Source: Marinagarivorans algicola (GTDB lineage Bacteria > Pseudomonadota > Gammaproteobacteria > Pseudomonadales > Cellvibrionaceae). Taken from it: a DNA stretch of 64,000 nt. Made by a program: the position numbers and the translations under genes. Position 1 is the first letter of the stretch, and each line of letters opens with the position of its first letter. The DNA is taken from the NCBI RefSeq assembly GCF_001292705.1, contig NZ_LGAK01000021.1, forward strand, positions 1 to 64,000, written 5' to 3'. Below the pieces are notes generated by a model that saw only the letters and a program-made list of their open reading frames with translations, was not told the DNA's origin and did not search any database. This document shows positions 1-9,293 of this stretch, piece by piece.

Positions 1-766
1 AAAAGATGAGAGATATACCAACAACATCATTAAGGAAGCTAAGTGATGTTTGTTATTAAGAGTGCCACTTGAGTAACCATTCATGAGCCTGATAGCAAAT
101 GCGCTAGATAAATATCGTTAAAATACAGTGACGCTAAGCTCCATCGATGACCATGTGGTCAAACCAAAAATAATCGCGACTAGCACATGAATCCAATAGA
201 AAGCACCATAGTCCCAAGCGAATAATATGAGGTTATTGTTTGGGTAAGAGTCATTGCCGTAATGCGCGAAGATTCCCTTGCGGGGAGTAGCAGGTGCGGA
301 CCTTTGTCTATGTTAAGCGAGCAAAGCTAAAGTCATGGGATTCGCTGGGGCAAGCGAGGGCAGTTGACGTAAACGTGAAGATAGTAACCTATAGCGCTTT
401 GTTTCATGTCTCTGTAATGTCGAGGTTCATGAACGCGCCTTGTCCGAAAGTATGACTAACGTGCAAAAGACCAGCCTGAATAAGCACTGGTGTTTATATG
501 CATGAATCATTACATTGTAGCGAGTGTTGGCTGGCGTTGTTATGAGTACATTTCATGACAGGAATCAAATCGCCCCCATCCAAAATTTGCTATGACATCG
601 ATCAACACTATAAGGCTTATCTCTTTTCCCGCTAATATCATTAAAGCTTTTTTTGTTAGTTTTCTGTTATCTGAGAGCTTAAAGCTGCCTCAAGCGTGGC
701 TATAATGTATATGTGAGGAATGTTTATTGCTTGTTTTTATTGATTAAACTAAAGATTTAGTTTAAT
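1..766. other. Gene-poor stretch, nothing assigned
   Basis: No reading frame of useful length with a plausible start is visible on either strand, and I recognise no tRNA, repeat or mobile-element end. The last 100 bases before the DUF4105 gene are AT-rich and probably hold its promoter, but I could not pick a convincing -35/-10 pair. The stretch may be decayed DNA or the tail of something to the left of the window. Confidence 0.5.
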
Positions 767-2668
767 TTGCGCTCTAGTATTAATGCACTAGAACTTGGTT
801 GGTATACCCCGTCACTTTTGAAACAACTAATTAACTCTATTTTGGTCGCCATATTATTGGCTGTATCCGTTGCTGCATTTTCACAGCATAAAGGGGTTAT
901 ACGACAGTATGACTTGGCAACAATTAGCGCCTCGCCTACATGGCATCGACTTATTCACTATGAAAAAGGTATGGTTTCATCTGGTAGCGGTGTTACGAGC
1001 GCTTCATTTTTTTTATCAAGTACCGGTCAAGATGATCCAGAAAAAGAATTAAAGGCAACTATTCAAGCATTGATTGAAACGCCTAGTATGCAATGCCGTT
1101 TTCCTGCTAGGAAAATATGGTTAACCCATATAATGCCTGACCTATCGTTCCCAGAAGTATATTGCCCAGAGTATCAGCAATACATGGAAGCGTTTAGAAC
1201 CGATAGTATTAGTGTGGTATACGCGAGTGGCTACCTTGGGAACCCTGCATCAATGTATGGGCACGTCCTACTTAAATTTAATTCTAACGGTAGTACTGAG
1301 TTACTTGATAACACATTTAGTTACGGGGCGATGGTTCCGGATGCTGACAATAAATTTGTTTATATCTTTAAGGGGATCACCGGTGGTTATCAAGGGCATT
1401 TCGCAAACCAGAAATATCATCACCAAAACCTAGCTTATAGTGAAGCGGAGCTGCGAGATTTATGGGAATACCAGTTAGATCTACCTCAGGGCAAAATAGA
1501 CTTTCTACTTGCGCACTTATGGGAGCTAGATAATACCAGCATAACCTACTATTTTTTCAAGCAAAACTGTGGTTATCAATTGGCTAAGCTATTGGAATTA
1601 GTTGTTGATCAGCCTCTATTAGCCCCTAAAAAAATTTGGGTGATGCCCTATGACTTAGTGATGATGCTTAATAAGCCTGAGGCACAACACTATATCAACA
1701 AAGTGGTTTATCATGAGTCTCGACAAGAAAAATTATACAATCGGTTTAGCCAACTTAATGTGGATGAAAAAAATAGTGTAAAAAAAATTATTGAGCTCCC
1801 AGTGGATGAGATCCTGACAGTCATTCGCGCGCTTGATGAGCAAGAGGCAAAGCGAGTTATTGATACCATGTATGACTATTATGCGTTTTTAGAGATTAAG
1901 CATGACGGTCTTTCTGAGGAGGAAGTGAGTAAGAGAGCAAAGTTGCTTGCTGAGCGTTTTTATTTGCCAGCAGGAAAAACTAGCTGGGAGAAGTCAAACA
2001 AGCGGCCACCCCATAAAGCCCAAGACACAGCAATGCTTCAACTGTCTCCACTCTACAATGATGCATTTGGAGAAGCGATAAATTTACGTTTTCGCGCGAA
2101 CTATTATGACCTGCTGAATATTAATGCTGCCCGCATCCCTTTTTCTGAGCTGAATACTTTTGATTTGAGTTTACTATACACCTCAGAAAAAAATAGCTGG
2201 TCAATACGAGAGTTAACGTTATTTCATGTATTAAATCTAAATGTTTCCCAGACTGGATTAGCTGAAGATAAATTCCATGCTTGGTCTCTTAGCGCAGGCT
2301 ATAAACCGAATAATCTATCCTGTATTGATTGCTCTGATATGTATATGAGTGGTTTTATAGGTAAGAGCTTTAATTTGATGAACAATTCAGCAGGCTATTT
2401 AGCGTTAGCTGGTGAAATTCAGTTCTCGGACCTCTCTAGCGGCATTGCCTATCTGGGTCCGGAAATTGGAGCGGTGCTTAATATAGCACCATATTGGGTC
2501 ACTCTCTTTAAAATGGGGAGCGGCTATAACGTAAACGAAATAGCAGAACACAAAAACTATATCAAATGGGAGCAGCGTTTTTTTCAAAGTCGTAACTTTG
2601 ATTTTAGGACGTTAGTTCAATACGATGAAGCTTTTGAATATGCTATAAAATTTTCAAAATATTGGTAA
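767..2668 (+). CDS. DUF4105 (Lnb N-terminal periplasmic domain) protein
   Basis: The protein is predicted to be exported. A hydrophobic segment (about residues 20-38, ending VSVAAFS) looks like a signal peptide. The central part carries the family hallmark ITYYFFKQNCGYQLAKLLEL near residue 265, with the conserved Asn-Cys and downstream helices, plus the upstream GHVLLKF and SYGA blocks. The C-terminal 200 residues are rich in alternating beta-like segments and may form an outer-membrane-type domain. The domain resembles the N-terminal part of lacto-N-biosidase-type proteins and is often described as a putative NlpC/P60-like hydrolase; its substrate is unknown. The 767 start is TTG. A TTG at 818 would give a neater signal peptide (MKQLINSILV), so the start is uncertain. 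A DUF3015 gene begins five bases after the stop, suggesting one transcript. Confidence 0.8.
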   Translation: MRSSINALELGWYTPSLLKQLINSILVAILLAVSVAAFSQHKGVIRQYDLATISASPTWHRLIHYEKGMVSSGSGVTSASFFLSSTGQDDPEKELKATIQALIETPSMQCRFPARKIWLTHIMPDLSFPEVYCPEYQQYMEAFRTDSISVVYASGYLGNPASMYGHVLLKFNSNGSTELLDNTFSYGAMVPDADNKFVYIFKGITGGYQGHFANQKYHHQNLAYSEAELRDLWEYQLDLPQGKIDFLLAHLWELDNTSITYYFFKQNCGYQLAKLLELVVDQPLLAPKKIWVMPYDLVMMLNKPEAQHYINKVVYHESRQEKLYNRFSQLNVDEKNSVKKIIELPVDEILTVIRALDEQEAKRVIDTMYDYYAFLEIKHDGLSEEEVSKRAKLLAERFYLPAGKTSWEKSNKRPPHKAQDTAMLQLSPLYNDAFGEAINLRFRANYYDLLNINAARIPFSELNTFDLSLLYTSEKNSWSIRELTLFHVLNLNVSQTGLAEDKFHAWSLSAGYKPNNLSCIDCSDMYMSGFIGKSFNLMNNSAGYLALAGEIQFSDLSSGIAYLGPEIGAVLNIAPYWVTLFKMGSGYNVNEIAEHKNYIKWEQRFFQSRNFDFRTLVQYDEAFEYAIKFSKYW

Positions 2669-2673
2669 TAAAA

Positions 2674-3117
2674 ATGAAAAAACTAACACTTTGTGCACTA
2701 GTTGCATCAACGCTTTTAGCCGGAAATGCAATGGCAAAGGAAGATGCTATTAACCCATGGAAGCAGTGTGGTATTGGCGCTAAGATTTTTGATGATAATG
2801 GTACTGCGGCAGCTCTTTCAAATGTTATCTGGGATTTAGGTACAACAGCAGTATCATCTAATATTTCTTCAAAAGAATCATGTAACGGTAAGGAAGTAAA
2901 AACTGCGCAATTTATCCAAGATAACTACGACCAAGTTGTCGAAGAAACATCACAAGGTGCCGGTACTCACTTAACTGCCATGTTGAATATGCTTGAAGTT
3001 GAACAAAGCCAACAACCACAAATTCTAAAGGCTATCCGTGCCGAAGTAGCCGATCAAGTTGTAGCAAAAAAAGCAACCCCTGAGTCTTATTATAACGTGG
3101 TTATAGCTAGTCTATAA
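2674..3117 (+). CDS. DUF3015 family periplasmic protein
   Basis: A small secreted protein of 147 residues from the ATG at 2674. The N-terminus MKKLTLCALVASTLLAGNAMA is a clear signal peptide with an AMA cleavage site. The mature part has the family features: a CGIGAKIFDD block near the start, a WDLGTTAVSSNISS segment, a second Cys in SCNG, and a helical C-terminus. Function is unknown. DUF3015 genes are frequently found beside DUF4105 genes in marine gammaproteobacteria, and here the two are separated by only five bases, so they probably act together in the envelope. A TTG twelve bases upstream is possible but would spoil the signal peptide. Confidence 0.85.
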   Translation: MKKLTLCALVASTLLAGNAMAKEDAINPWKQCGIGAKIFDDNGTAAALSNVIWDLGTTAVSSNISSKESCNGKEVKTAQFIQDNYDQVVEETSQGAGTHLTAMLNMLEVEQSQQPQILKAIRAEVADQVVAKKATPESYYNVVIASL

Positions 3118-3154
3118 TTAGGCTTAAAAATAAGCTAAAGTAAAAAGCGTTAAT

Positions 3155-3178
3155 AAGGCTGCTTCGGTGGCCTTTTTT
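3155..3178 (+). terminator. Rho-independent terminator of the DUF4105-DUF3015 operon
   Basis: An eight-base-pair stem (including two G-T pairs) is closed by a perfect UUCG tetraloop at 3163-3166 and is followed by a run of six T. It lies 37 bases after the DUF3015 stop, where the operon should end. Confidence 0.85.
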
Positions 3179-3235
3179 ACCCTAACGTTGCATAAAAAAG
3201 ACGAACTCGGGCTAGGCCGCCTTTCTAATGTTATC

Positions 3236-3511
3236 TCAATCATGCAATATGTCATCTTTTACTGCATCATTTTTGGCCATAGAAAGAACAAGTTTACCTT
3301 GGGACTGAATAATTCGACCCGCTCTTTCAATGAGTTGTCTTCTCAAGATCCTGAGTATCTTAAATTGCCATAAAGTGGGTCTTTTTTCTTGAGTGGTTTT
3401 TACCTGCGAAGAAGGTATCATTTGCAATTCGCGCGTTAAATTGTGGGCTAGAATGGCGCTAAGCAGATAAATTTTATTCCCTTCCCCTATTCGAGCCGAT
3501 ACATAGTCCAT
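3236..3511 (-). pseudogene. C-terminal remnant of an IS1380-type transposase
   Basis: About 91 residues on the minus strand match, from memory, the C-terminal end of IS1380-family DDE transposases: a DYVSAR start, then AILAHNLTRELQM, then RPTLWQFKILRILRRQLIERAGRI, then a QGKLVLSM stretch and a natural stop. The upstream catalytic part is absent. The DNA on the 5' side instead reads as the start of a different transposon gene, so the remnant was created by deletion or insertion. No function is expected. The family call comes from the arrangement of these motifs and was not searched. Confidence 0.65.
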
Positions 3512-3512
3512 G

Positions 3513-3641
3513 TTGTGGTCTAATAAGCGCCTGCCACTCAGCTTCGGTTCTTCGTTTCATGAGATATGCCCTTTTCTGGAAAAGACATCAGTTTACGACC
3601 GGGGCATCGAGTGTTTAAGGTGTGGTTGGCTGGACGCTTAC
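3513..3641 (-). mobile_element. Left end of an IS66-type element (truncated)
   Basis: Read on the minus strand, position 3641 begins with GTAAGCGTCC, the kind of terminal sequence carried by IS66-family elements. Eighty-one bases further in, an ATG at 3560 starts MKRRTEAEWQALI, the typical opening of the small IS66 accessory protein TnpA. The frame continues only three or four convincing codons before the sequence joins the IS1380 remnant. An upstream AAGGGC could be its ribosome binding site. No opposite end or eight-base target duplication was found, so this is a fragment. Confidence 0.55.
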
Positions 3642-3734
3642 ATAAATTCAGACATAAAAATAGGCCACAACTTCTGTTGTAACCTATTATGAGCCCTTTA
3701 AAAGATCGTTCAATTAGCTTAAACGATCAGCATT

Positions 3735-3761
3735 AACCCAATAGCGTGGGGTTATTGGGTT
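3735..3761. repeat. Short inverted repeat between IS scar and arsJ
   Basis: A perfect nine-base inverted repeat (AACCCAATA and its complement) with a nine-base loop. A second weaker hairpin (GATCGTT/AACGATC, 3704-3710 and 3722-3728) lies just before it. Either could help end transcription of arsJ, which runs leftward and stops at 3875, but neither has a proper T-run. Confidence 0.4.
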
Positions 3762-3874
3762 GGGCAGTCGTGATGGCGGGTGATGCTGAAAGGCTTTATT
3801 GAGGGTAGATATTTAAGTGGCGTTGGGCCTTTACTTATGTTGATCGCAGGATGCGGCGCGTTTCTTTTTGCGTT

Positions 3875-5191
3875 TTAAACACTTATTTCTGGTTTGACCC
3901 TAGCCATAAATAGCCCTGCGATAAATAGTGATAGGCTAGCGCCCCACAGGCAAACCTCTAAGCCATATATTTGATACATGACACCTGAAAGTACGGTACC
4001 TAATAGCCTGCCTGCGGCATTGGCCATGTAATAAAACCCTACATCAATAGAGGTGCCATGATCGCGTGCGAGTGCCAAAATAAGATAAGAGTGTAAGCTT
4101 GAGTTGATCGCAAATACGATACCAAAGAGTGAGAGTCCACCCATGAGTAACCATTGTGTCGCAGCATTGGGAGATAAATAAGAGGGTAATTTGCGGCCAA
4201 ACTCAGTGTGTTCAAAAAGCGCCAAGCTCCATTCGCTGCCCCCCAAAGCCATAATGGCAGGAATGGCGCTTAGTGCCAATATCCAGTGCCGGCTTTTTTG
4301 AGCGAATGTTTGTACGCTATTGTTTGCCTTAAAGAGCAGCGGTGTGGCCGCTTGAACAGCACCATAGCCAATAATCCAATACGCAAAAAACGCTCCAATT
4401 TGCTGTGCGGGCCAGCCAAGCTGTGCGCTTAAAAAGACCGGTAAAGCAACCACAAACCAAATGTCGCGCGCAGCAAACAAAAATAATCTGGCGGCTGATA
4501 AAGCGTTAAGGGCTTTGCTGTGACTGAGAAGGGTATTGAATTTTGGGGCATGCTTAACCTTGCCTAGATCGTTTTGCAAGCACACCAGACTAATAGCCCA
4601 CACGGCGGTTAAGGCCGATACCATGGTAACAATGGCGCCTTTAAAATGTAAGGCGGCTAATAAGGCAGCACCCATAAAAAAGCCGATGCCCTTTAGGGTG
4701 TTTTTAGAGCCTGTGAGTATGGCGACTGCGCGAAATAAGTATTGATTACCGGTAGTGCCGGCCGGCACAAGTTGCTTAATGGCGCTTTTTGCGCTCATTT
4801 TATTTAAGTCTTTGGCGATACCGCTCAGTGCCTGAGCGGCCATAACCCAGGGCACAGTGAGCCAGCTGGTTGGCACGAGCAATAGCGATAACGCCAATAT
4901 TTGCAGTGCCAAGCCGGCATTCATGGTTTTATTGAGCCCAAATCGCGCGCCAAGCCAACCACCGGCTAAGTTGGTGACTACCCCAAAAAACTCATAAAAT
5001 ATAAACAATAGGGCGATATCCAGTGCGCCAAAGCCTAGACTATGAAAGTGCAGCACCACAAGCATGCGCAAAGCCCCGTCGGTCAAGGTGAAGCCCCAGT
5101 AGTTGGCGGTAATGAGCATATACTGACGCTGACCGTGATGCCGTACTGGAGTGGCTTGGGATAAAGGCGGGGGCTTATTTGCTATTGTCAT
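3875..5191 (-). CDS. arsJ: Organoarsenical efflux MFS transporter ArsJ
   Basis: A 438-residue, roughly twelve-helix major facilitator. The N-terminal block (YMLITANYWGFTLTDGALRM, then FYEFFGVVTNLAGGWLGARFGL) and the SGIAKDLNKMSAKSAIKQLVP stretch are characteristic of ArsJ, which exports 1-arseno-3-phosphoglycerate across the inner membrane. That unstable product is made when a GAPDH uses arsenate in place of phosphate. The neighbouring GAPDH gene lies 25 bases upstream on the same strand, as expected for this two-gene detoxification pathway. The exported product hydrolyses outside to arsenate. No arsR-type regulator lies in the visible neighbourhood. Confidence 0.93.
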   Translation of the reverse strand: MTIANKPPPLSQATPVRHHGQRQYMLITANYWGFTLTDGALRMLVVLHFHSLGFGALDIALLFIFYEFFGVVTNLAGGWLGARFGLNKTMNAGLALQILALSLLLVPTSWLTVPWVMAAQALSGIAKDLNKMSAKSAIKQLVPAGTTGNQYLFRAVAILTGSKNTLKGIGFFMGAALLAALHFKGAIVTMVSALTAVWAISLVCLQNDLGKVKHAPKFNTLLSHSKALNALSAARLFLFAARDIWFVVALPVFLSAQLGWPAQQIGAFFAYWIIGYGAVQAATPLLFKANNSVQTFAQKSRHWILALSAIPAIMALGGSEWSLALFEHTEFGRKLPSYLSPNAATQWLLMGGLSLFGIVFAINSSLHSYLILALARDHGTSIDVGFYYMANAAGRLLGTVLSGVMYQIYGLEVCLWGASLSLFIAGLFMARVKPEISV

Positions 5192-5216
5192 CAGTATTTA
5201 TGGTGCGTAAGAAGTA

Positions 5217-6224
5217 CTATTGATCGTGTAAACCAACAAAGCGAGCAAGCTCTGCGGTGCGGTTTGCATAGCCCCATTCATTGTCGTACCACACATACAG
5301 CTTAACGTGTGTGTTATTGACAACCAGTGTTGAGGGCGCATCAATAATAGCGCTGCGCGGGTCTGTACGATAATCAATGCTGACTAAGGGGGTTTCTTCG
5401 TATCCCATAATACCTGCCATTTCACCTAGGCTGGCTTGCTCTAACAGGGTGTTAACTTCGGCCACCGAGGTGGCTTTACTGACTTCAAACACACAGTCAG
5501 TCAGCGAGGCATTGGCCAGAGGAACGCGCACGGCATGACCGTTAAGTTTGCCCTTTAACTCAGGAAAAATCTCAGTAATGGCAGTGGCAGAACCGGTGGT
5601 GGTTGGAATAAGGCTCATACCACAGGCGCGGGCGCGGCGTAAATCTTTATGCGGTGCGTCGAGTAGGGTTTGGGTATTGGTGAGGTTATGTAAGGTGGTC
5701 ATAGAGCCATGAACAATGCCTAAATGCTCGTGAATGACCTTAATGACCGGTGCTAAGCAGTTGGTGGTGCAAGAGGCGGCAGTCACAATCGAGTGTTGGT
5801 CGGCGTTAAAGTGATGATGATTAACCCCCATGACCGCATTCAATACGCCAGGCTCTTTGACCGGTGCTGTGACCACCACGCGCTTAACGCCTTGATGCAA
5901 ATAGGCTTCAAGCAGCGCTTTTTTACGCATCACGCCTGTGGCTTCAATGACTAAATCGCATTGGCTCCAGTCGGTGTCTTGTACGGTGCTGTTTTGGCTG
6001 TAGGTGATGTGTGTATCGTCAACAACGAGGGTGTTGTTTTGCGCGTGCGCAGTGTGTTGCCACTGGCCGTGTACCGAGTCGTAATTGAGCAGGTGGGCAG
6101 CAGTGGCAGCATCACCGGCGTTATCATTGATATGAATAAACTCGACTTCGGGCCAATCAAACGCGGCACGCAATGTAAGCCGCCCCATACGGCCAAAGCC
6201 GTTAATACCTATTTTAATTGTCAT
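5217..6224 (-). CDS. ArsJ-associated glyceraldehyde-3-phosphate dehydrogenase
   Basis: A 335-residue type I GAPDH. The N-terminal [11 protein letters not shown] is the NAD-binding loop. The catalytic cysteine is Cys152 in SCTTNC, and the partner histidine lies in [11 protein letters not shown]. The C-terminus has the expected [11 protein letters not shown]. The gene is directly followed by arsJ, so its likely job is to convert glyceraldehyde-3-phosphate plus arsenate to 1-arseno-3-phosphoglycerate for export, rather than central glycolysis. It starts at the ATG at 6224; murI ends about 117 bases upstream, leaving room for a promoter, though I did not identify a regulator box. Confidence 0.92.
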   Translation of the reverse strand: MTIKIGINGFGRMGRLTLRAAFDWPEVEFIHINDNAGDAATAAHLLNYDSVHGQWQHTAHAQNNTLVVDDTHITYSQNSTVQDTDWSQCDLVIEATGVMRKKALLEAYLHQGVKRVVVTAPVKEPGVLNAVMGVNHHHFNADQHSIVTAASCTTNCLAPVIKVIHEHLGIVHGSMTTLHNLTNTQTLLDAPHKDLRRARACGMSLIPTTTGSATAITEIFPELKGKLNGHAVRVPLANASLTDCVFEVSKATSVAEVNTLLEQASLGEMAGIMGYEETPLVSIDYRTDPRSAIIDAPSTLVVNNTHVKLYVWYDNEWGYANRTAELARFVGLHDQ

Positions 6225-6341
6225 CTTAGTGATTACATTCTTAAAAAGTGAAAAGTGTGACGGCTAAATATGACATTTTTATTGCAATGGCGCCATTATG
6301 GTGAATTTTAGAGTTATTCAGGTGGTTGTGAATGCCCAGCG

Positions 6342-7262
6342 CTACAGCGTCAGAGCAATATGGGCAAAGGTTGCTGGTTTTGCTGTTATTGGGGTTGTTT
6401 TTGTTGTTGCGGGCGATGTTGCTGGCGATGGTGCACCCAACCATTGAGGCTGTTGCTGTAAGAGTGCGGTATATTGTGCGGCCAAGGGTCCGCCAGTTGT
6501 CACCAGCTGAGTCACGGCAGGCTTGCTGAGTATGTTATCGGTAGCGCCGGTCGTATCTTGCCTGTCAATACACGGAGCAAGCTCAATAATACGTCTCGCT
6601 ATGGCCTCTCCAGAGTCCACCCATTGTACGCGGTGGGGGCAAAGCTGTGCCCATTGTTGCGCAAGGGCCTCTTTAAGTAGCGGGAAGTGCGTACATGCCA
6701 ATACAATAGTATCAATGTTGTAACCGTTGGCTTGTTGTAATAAGCCTTTCAGTGCCTGTTGCAATATGTGCGTGTCTACGGGTAAATGCAATAAGTGGCG
6801 CTCGGCTTGAGCGACAAGTTCGGTACAGCCGTACAATAAAACACGTTGCTTAGGCGCATAGTCGGCAATTAATTGTGCTGTATAATCGCGCGCCACGGTC
6901 GCCGGTGTGGCTAATACGCCAATAACTCCTGTTGTTGAGGCGTGTGCGGCAGGCTTAATGGCTGGTACCACGCCAATAAATGGAATGCTAAATACTTGCC
7001 GTAATGACGTCAGTGCAAGGGTGCTTGCGGTATTGCACGCGACGACGACAAGATCGGGTTGTATGCGCTCCATAGCGGCACGCACAACTGTGGTGATACG
7101 CTCAATCAGCCAAAGATCGGTTTTGTCACCATAAGGAAAAGCGCCGGTGTCGGCAATGTAACTGCATTGGCGCACAGCGACCGATGCGCTTTTAGGGTGA
7201 GTAAAAAAAGCCTGAGCAATACTTAAGCCGCCAAGGCCTGAGTCAAAAAAAGCGATATGCAT
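6342..7262 (-). CDS. murI: Glutamate racemase
   Basis: Supplies D-glutamate for peptidoglycan by interconverting L- and D-glutamate in the cytoplasm. The N-terminal FFDSGLGGLS holds the substrate-binding Asp-Ser. The two catalytic cysteines are visible: Cys76 in VACNTAST and Cys190 in LACTHFPLL. The aromatic/GD motif FPYGDK is also present. At 306 residues it is slightly longer than many homologues because of a low-complexity tail rich in Pro, Ala and Thr after about residue 270. It lies upstream of the GAPDH-arsJ pair in the same direction, but the 117-base gap and unrelated role suggest separate transcription. Confidence 0.93.
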   Translation of the reverse strand: MHIAFFDSGLGGLSIAQAFFTHPKSASVAVRQCSYIADTGAFPYGDKTDLWLIERITTVVRAAMERIQPDLVVVACNTASTLALTSLRQVFSIPFIGVVPAIKPAAHASTTGVIGVLATPATVARDYTAQLIADYAPKQRVLLYGCTELVAQAERHLLHLPVDTHILQQALKGLLQQANGYNIDTIVLACTHFPLLKEALAQQWAQLCPHRVQWVDSGEAIARRIIELAPCIDRQDTTGATDNILSKPAVTQLVTTGGPLAAQYTALLQQQPQWLGAPSPATSPATTKTTPITAKPATFAHIALTL

Positions 7263-7385
7263 AAAAGCGAAAAGGCCTTAAAACTAAAGTGATAGGGTTA
7301 CAAGCTGCCTGCCGGTATACAGGTTTGGTTGGGCCATACACTATGTCATGAGTAAATATTGGATTAATGAACTAAGAGTGAAAAC

Positions 7386-7880
7386 ATGTTTGAAACAATG
7401 CTAGGTACCTTACTATTTTTTGTCGGTCTCATCATCATATTGTTGCTAGCGGGGATGGCAACTTTTTTGCATTGGCAACTGCATTTGCGTAAAAAAAGAG
7501 ATGCTTTATTACTGGCTGAGCAAGAGGCTGTGATGGCGAAAAATCGTGAAGATGCACTCAAAAGCTTACATATTATTGCAAAAAGCTATATCAGTGGACA
7601 GGTTGAATTAGGTGAGGCGGGTATTCGTGTGAGTCGTTTAATGAATGTACTGGGTTTAACGGATGCTCAGCGCGCACCTTTTACGGTATTTGACCAAATA
7701 CATGAGCGCTTGGCGCATATTCCCATACTGCAAGACTGGAAAGCGCTATCTAAAAAAGAAAAATTCCAGCATCTTAAAACCATTAACACTGTCGAGCGTG
7801 ACTTTAAAGACTTTGCTGTACCGGCGGCTAAAGAGCTCGCCGTTTTTAAAATCGTTGAACCGGCGTTTTATGCTGTTTAG
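7386..7880 (+). CDS. DUF2489 membrane-anchored protein
   Basis: A 164-residue protein with one N-terminal transmembrane helix (about residues 7-31, LFFVGLIIILLLAGMATFL) followed by a charged cytoplasmic helical domain. The conserved DUF2489 stretch runs from the LHIIAKSYISGQVELGEAGIRVSRLM region to the end. Function unknown. It is the first gene of the plus-strand run after murI and is followed 82 bases later by metZ. Confidence 0.8.
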   Translation: MFETMLGTLLFFVGLIIILLLAGMATFLHWQLHLRKKRDALLLAEQEAVMAKNREDALKSLHIIAKSYISGQVELGEAGIRVSRLMNVLGLTDAQRAPFTVFDQIHERLAHIPILQDWKALSKKEKFQHLKTINTVERDFKDFAVPAAKELAVFKIVEPAFYAV

Positions 7881-7962
7881 TATAAGACTTCATATTAGGA
7901 TAAGGCTTCATAATGAGCGTTGCGCGCTCGCGTTTTGGGTGATTAAAAAGGGTTGAGCAAGC

Positions 7963-9150
7963 ATGACGGAAGATTTTTTAGATACGGCAGGTATTCATAC
8001 ACTTGCCATTAGAGCGGGTATTAATCGCACCGCCGAGGGCGAGCACTCGGAGGCCATTTTTGCTACCTCTAGCTATGTTTTTAACAGTGCGGAAGAGGCG
8101 GCTGCACGCTTTGCTGGTAATGAGCCGGGCAATGTGTACTCGCGCTATACCAACCCCACGGTCAATACTTTTCAAGAGCGCATTGCCGCTATGGAAGGGG
8201 GAGAAGCGGCGGTGGCGACGGCCTCGGGCATGGCGGCTATTTTAAGTACTTGTATGGCGCTACTCAAAGCCGGCGACCACGTGGTGTGTTCGCGCAGTGT
8301 TTTTGGGACAACCACCGTATTGTTTAGTAAATATTTACAAAAATTTGGGGTCAAAGTCAGTACGGTGAGTTTAACAGCGCTTAATGAGTGGCAGGCGGCT
8401 ATTACCCCAGACACTCAGTTGATGTTTTGCGAAACGCCCTCAAACCCCCTTTGCCATGTGGCTGATATTGCCGGCCTGGCGGCGATAGCGAAGGCGAATA
8501 ACTGTTTGTTTGCTGTCGATAATTGTTTTTGTACACCGGCACTACAAAAACCGTTGTCATTAGGCGCTGATATTGTTATTCACAGCGCGACTAAATATCT
8601 AGATGGACAAGGGCGTTGTTTAGGTGGTGCGGTGGTGGGTAGTCAACAGCTCATGGATGAAGTATTAGGCTTTATTCGTACCTGTGGTCCTAGCATGAGT
8701 CCTTTTAATGCTTGGGTGTTTAGCAAGGGTCTAGAAACGTTAGGCTTGCGTATGAAGGTACACTCTAGCAATGCGCAAGCGTTGGCCGAGTACCTCAATA
8801 CTCACGCAAAGGTTGAGACAACATATTATGCCGGCTTGCCCGGGCACCCAGGTCACGCTTTGGCCGCTAAGCAGCAGTCGGCTTTTGGTGGTGTATTATC
8901 GTTTGAAGTCAAAGGTGATCAAGCGGCGTGCTGGCGCTTTATTAATGCCACACAGCTTATGTCACTTACAGCCAATTTAGGCGATGCCAAAACCACGATT
9001 GTACACCCAGCAACGACCACTCACGGTCGTTTAAGCGATGAAGATAAAGCCGCTGCTGGTATTAAGGCTAACCTGATCCGTATTGCGGTAGGCTTAGAAG
9101 ACATAGAAGACTTACTGGCTGATCTTGAGCGCGGTTTTGCCGCGATATAA
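7963..9150 (+). CDS. metZ: O-succinylhomoserine sulfhydrylase
   Basis: A 395-residue PLP-dependent enzyme of the Cys/Met metabolism family that makes homocysteine from O-succinylhomoserine and sulfide, the direct sulfhydrylation route to methionine. The PLP lysine is Lys211 in HSATKYLDGQGR. YSRYTNPT (residues 60-67) and the GSGM-like ASGMAAI loop that binds PLP phosphate are present. The GRCLGG sequence after the PLP lysine and the FIRTCGPSMSPFNAW segment are typical of MetZ rather than MetB or MetC. The ATG at 7963 starts the conserved region and has AGGGTTGAG upstream. Confidence 0.9.
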   Translation: MTEDFLDTAGIHTLAIRAGINRTAEGEHSEAIFATSSYVFNSAEEAAARFAGNEPGNVYSRYTNPTVNTFQERIAAMEGGEAAVATASGMAAILSTCMALLKAGDHVVCSRSVFGTTTVLFSKYLQKFGVKVSTVSLTALNEWQAAITPDTQLMFCETPSNPLCHVADIAGLAAIAKANNCLFAVDNCFCTPALQKPLSLGADIVIHSATKYLDGQGRCLGGAVVGSQQLMDEVLGFIRTCGPSMSPFNAWVFSKGLETLGLRMKVHSSNAQALAEYLNTHAKVETTYYAGLPGHPGHALAAKQQSAFGGVLSFEVKGDQAACWRFINATQLMSLTANLGDAKTTIVHPATTTHGRLSDEDKAAAGIKANLIRIAVGLEDIEDLLADLERGFAAI

Positions 9151-9293
9151 AAGAAGGTATTAGGCCTGCACGTTAACGCGTGACCGGCGGCGAACTTTTA
9201 TGGCGTCTTATTGCCAGATAAAACCGGTATGTCAAAAGCAGTTATCGCGGTTATTGGCTATGCTCAAATTTATCGATGTAAAAAGGGCAGAAT

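Noticed and set aside
1-766. Group II intron or retron-like remnant
   Set aside because: A GTGCG near 296 and some AT-rich stems resembled an intron 5' end, but there is no domain V-like hairpin and no reverse transcriptase fragment.
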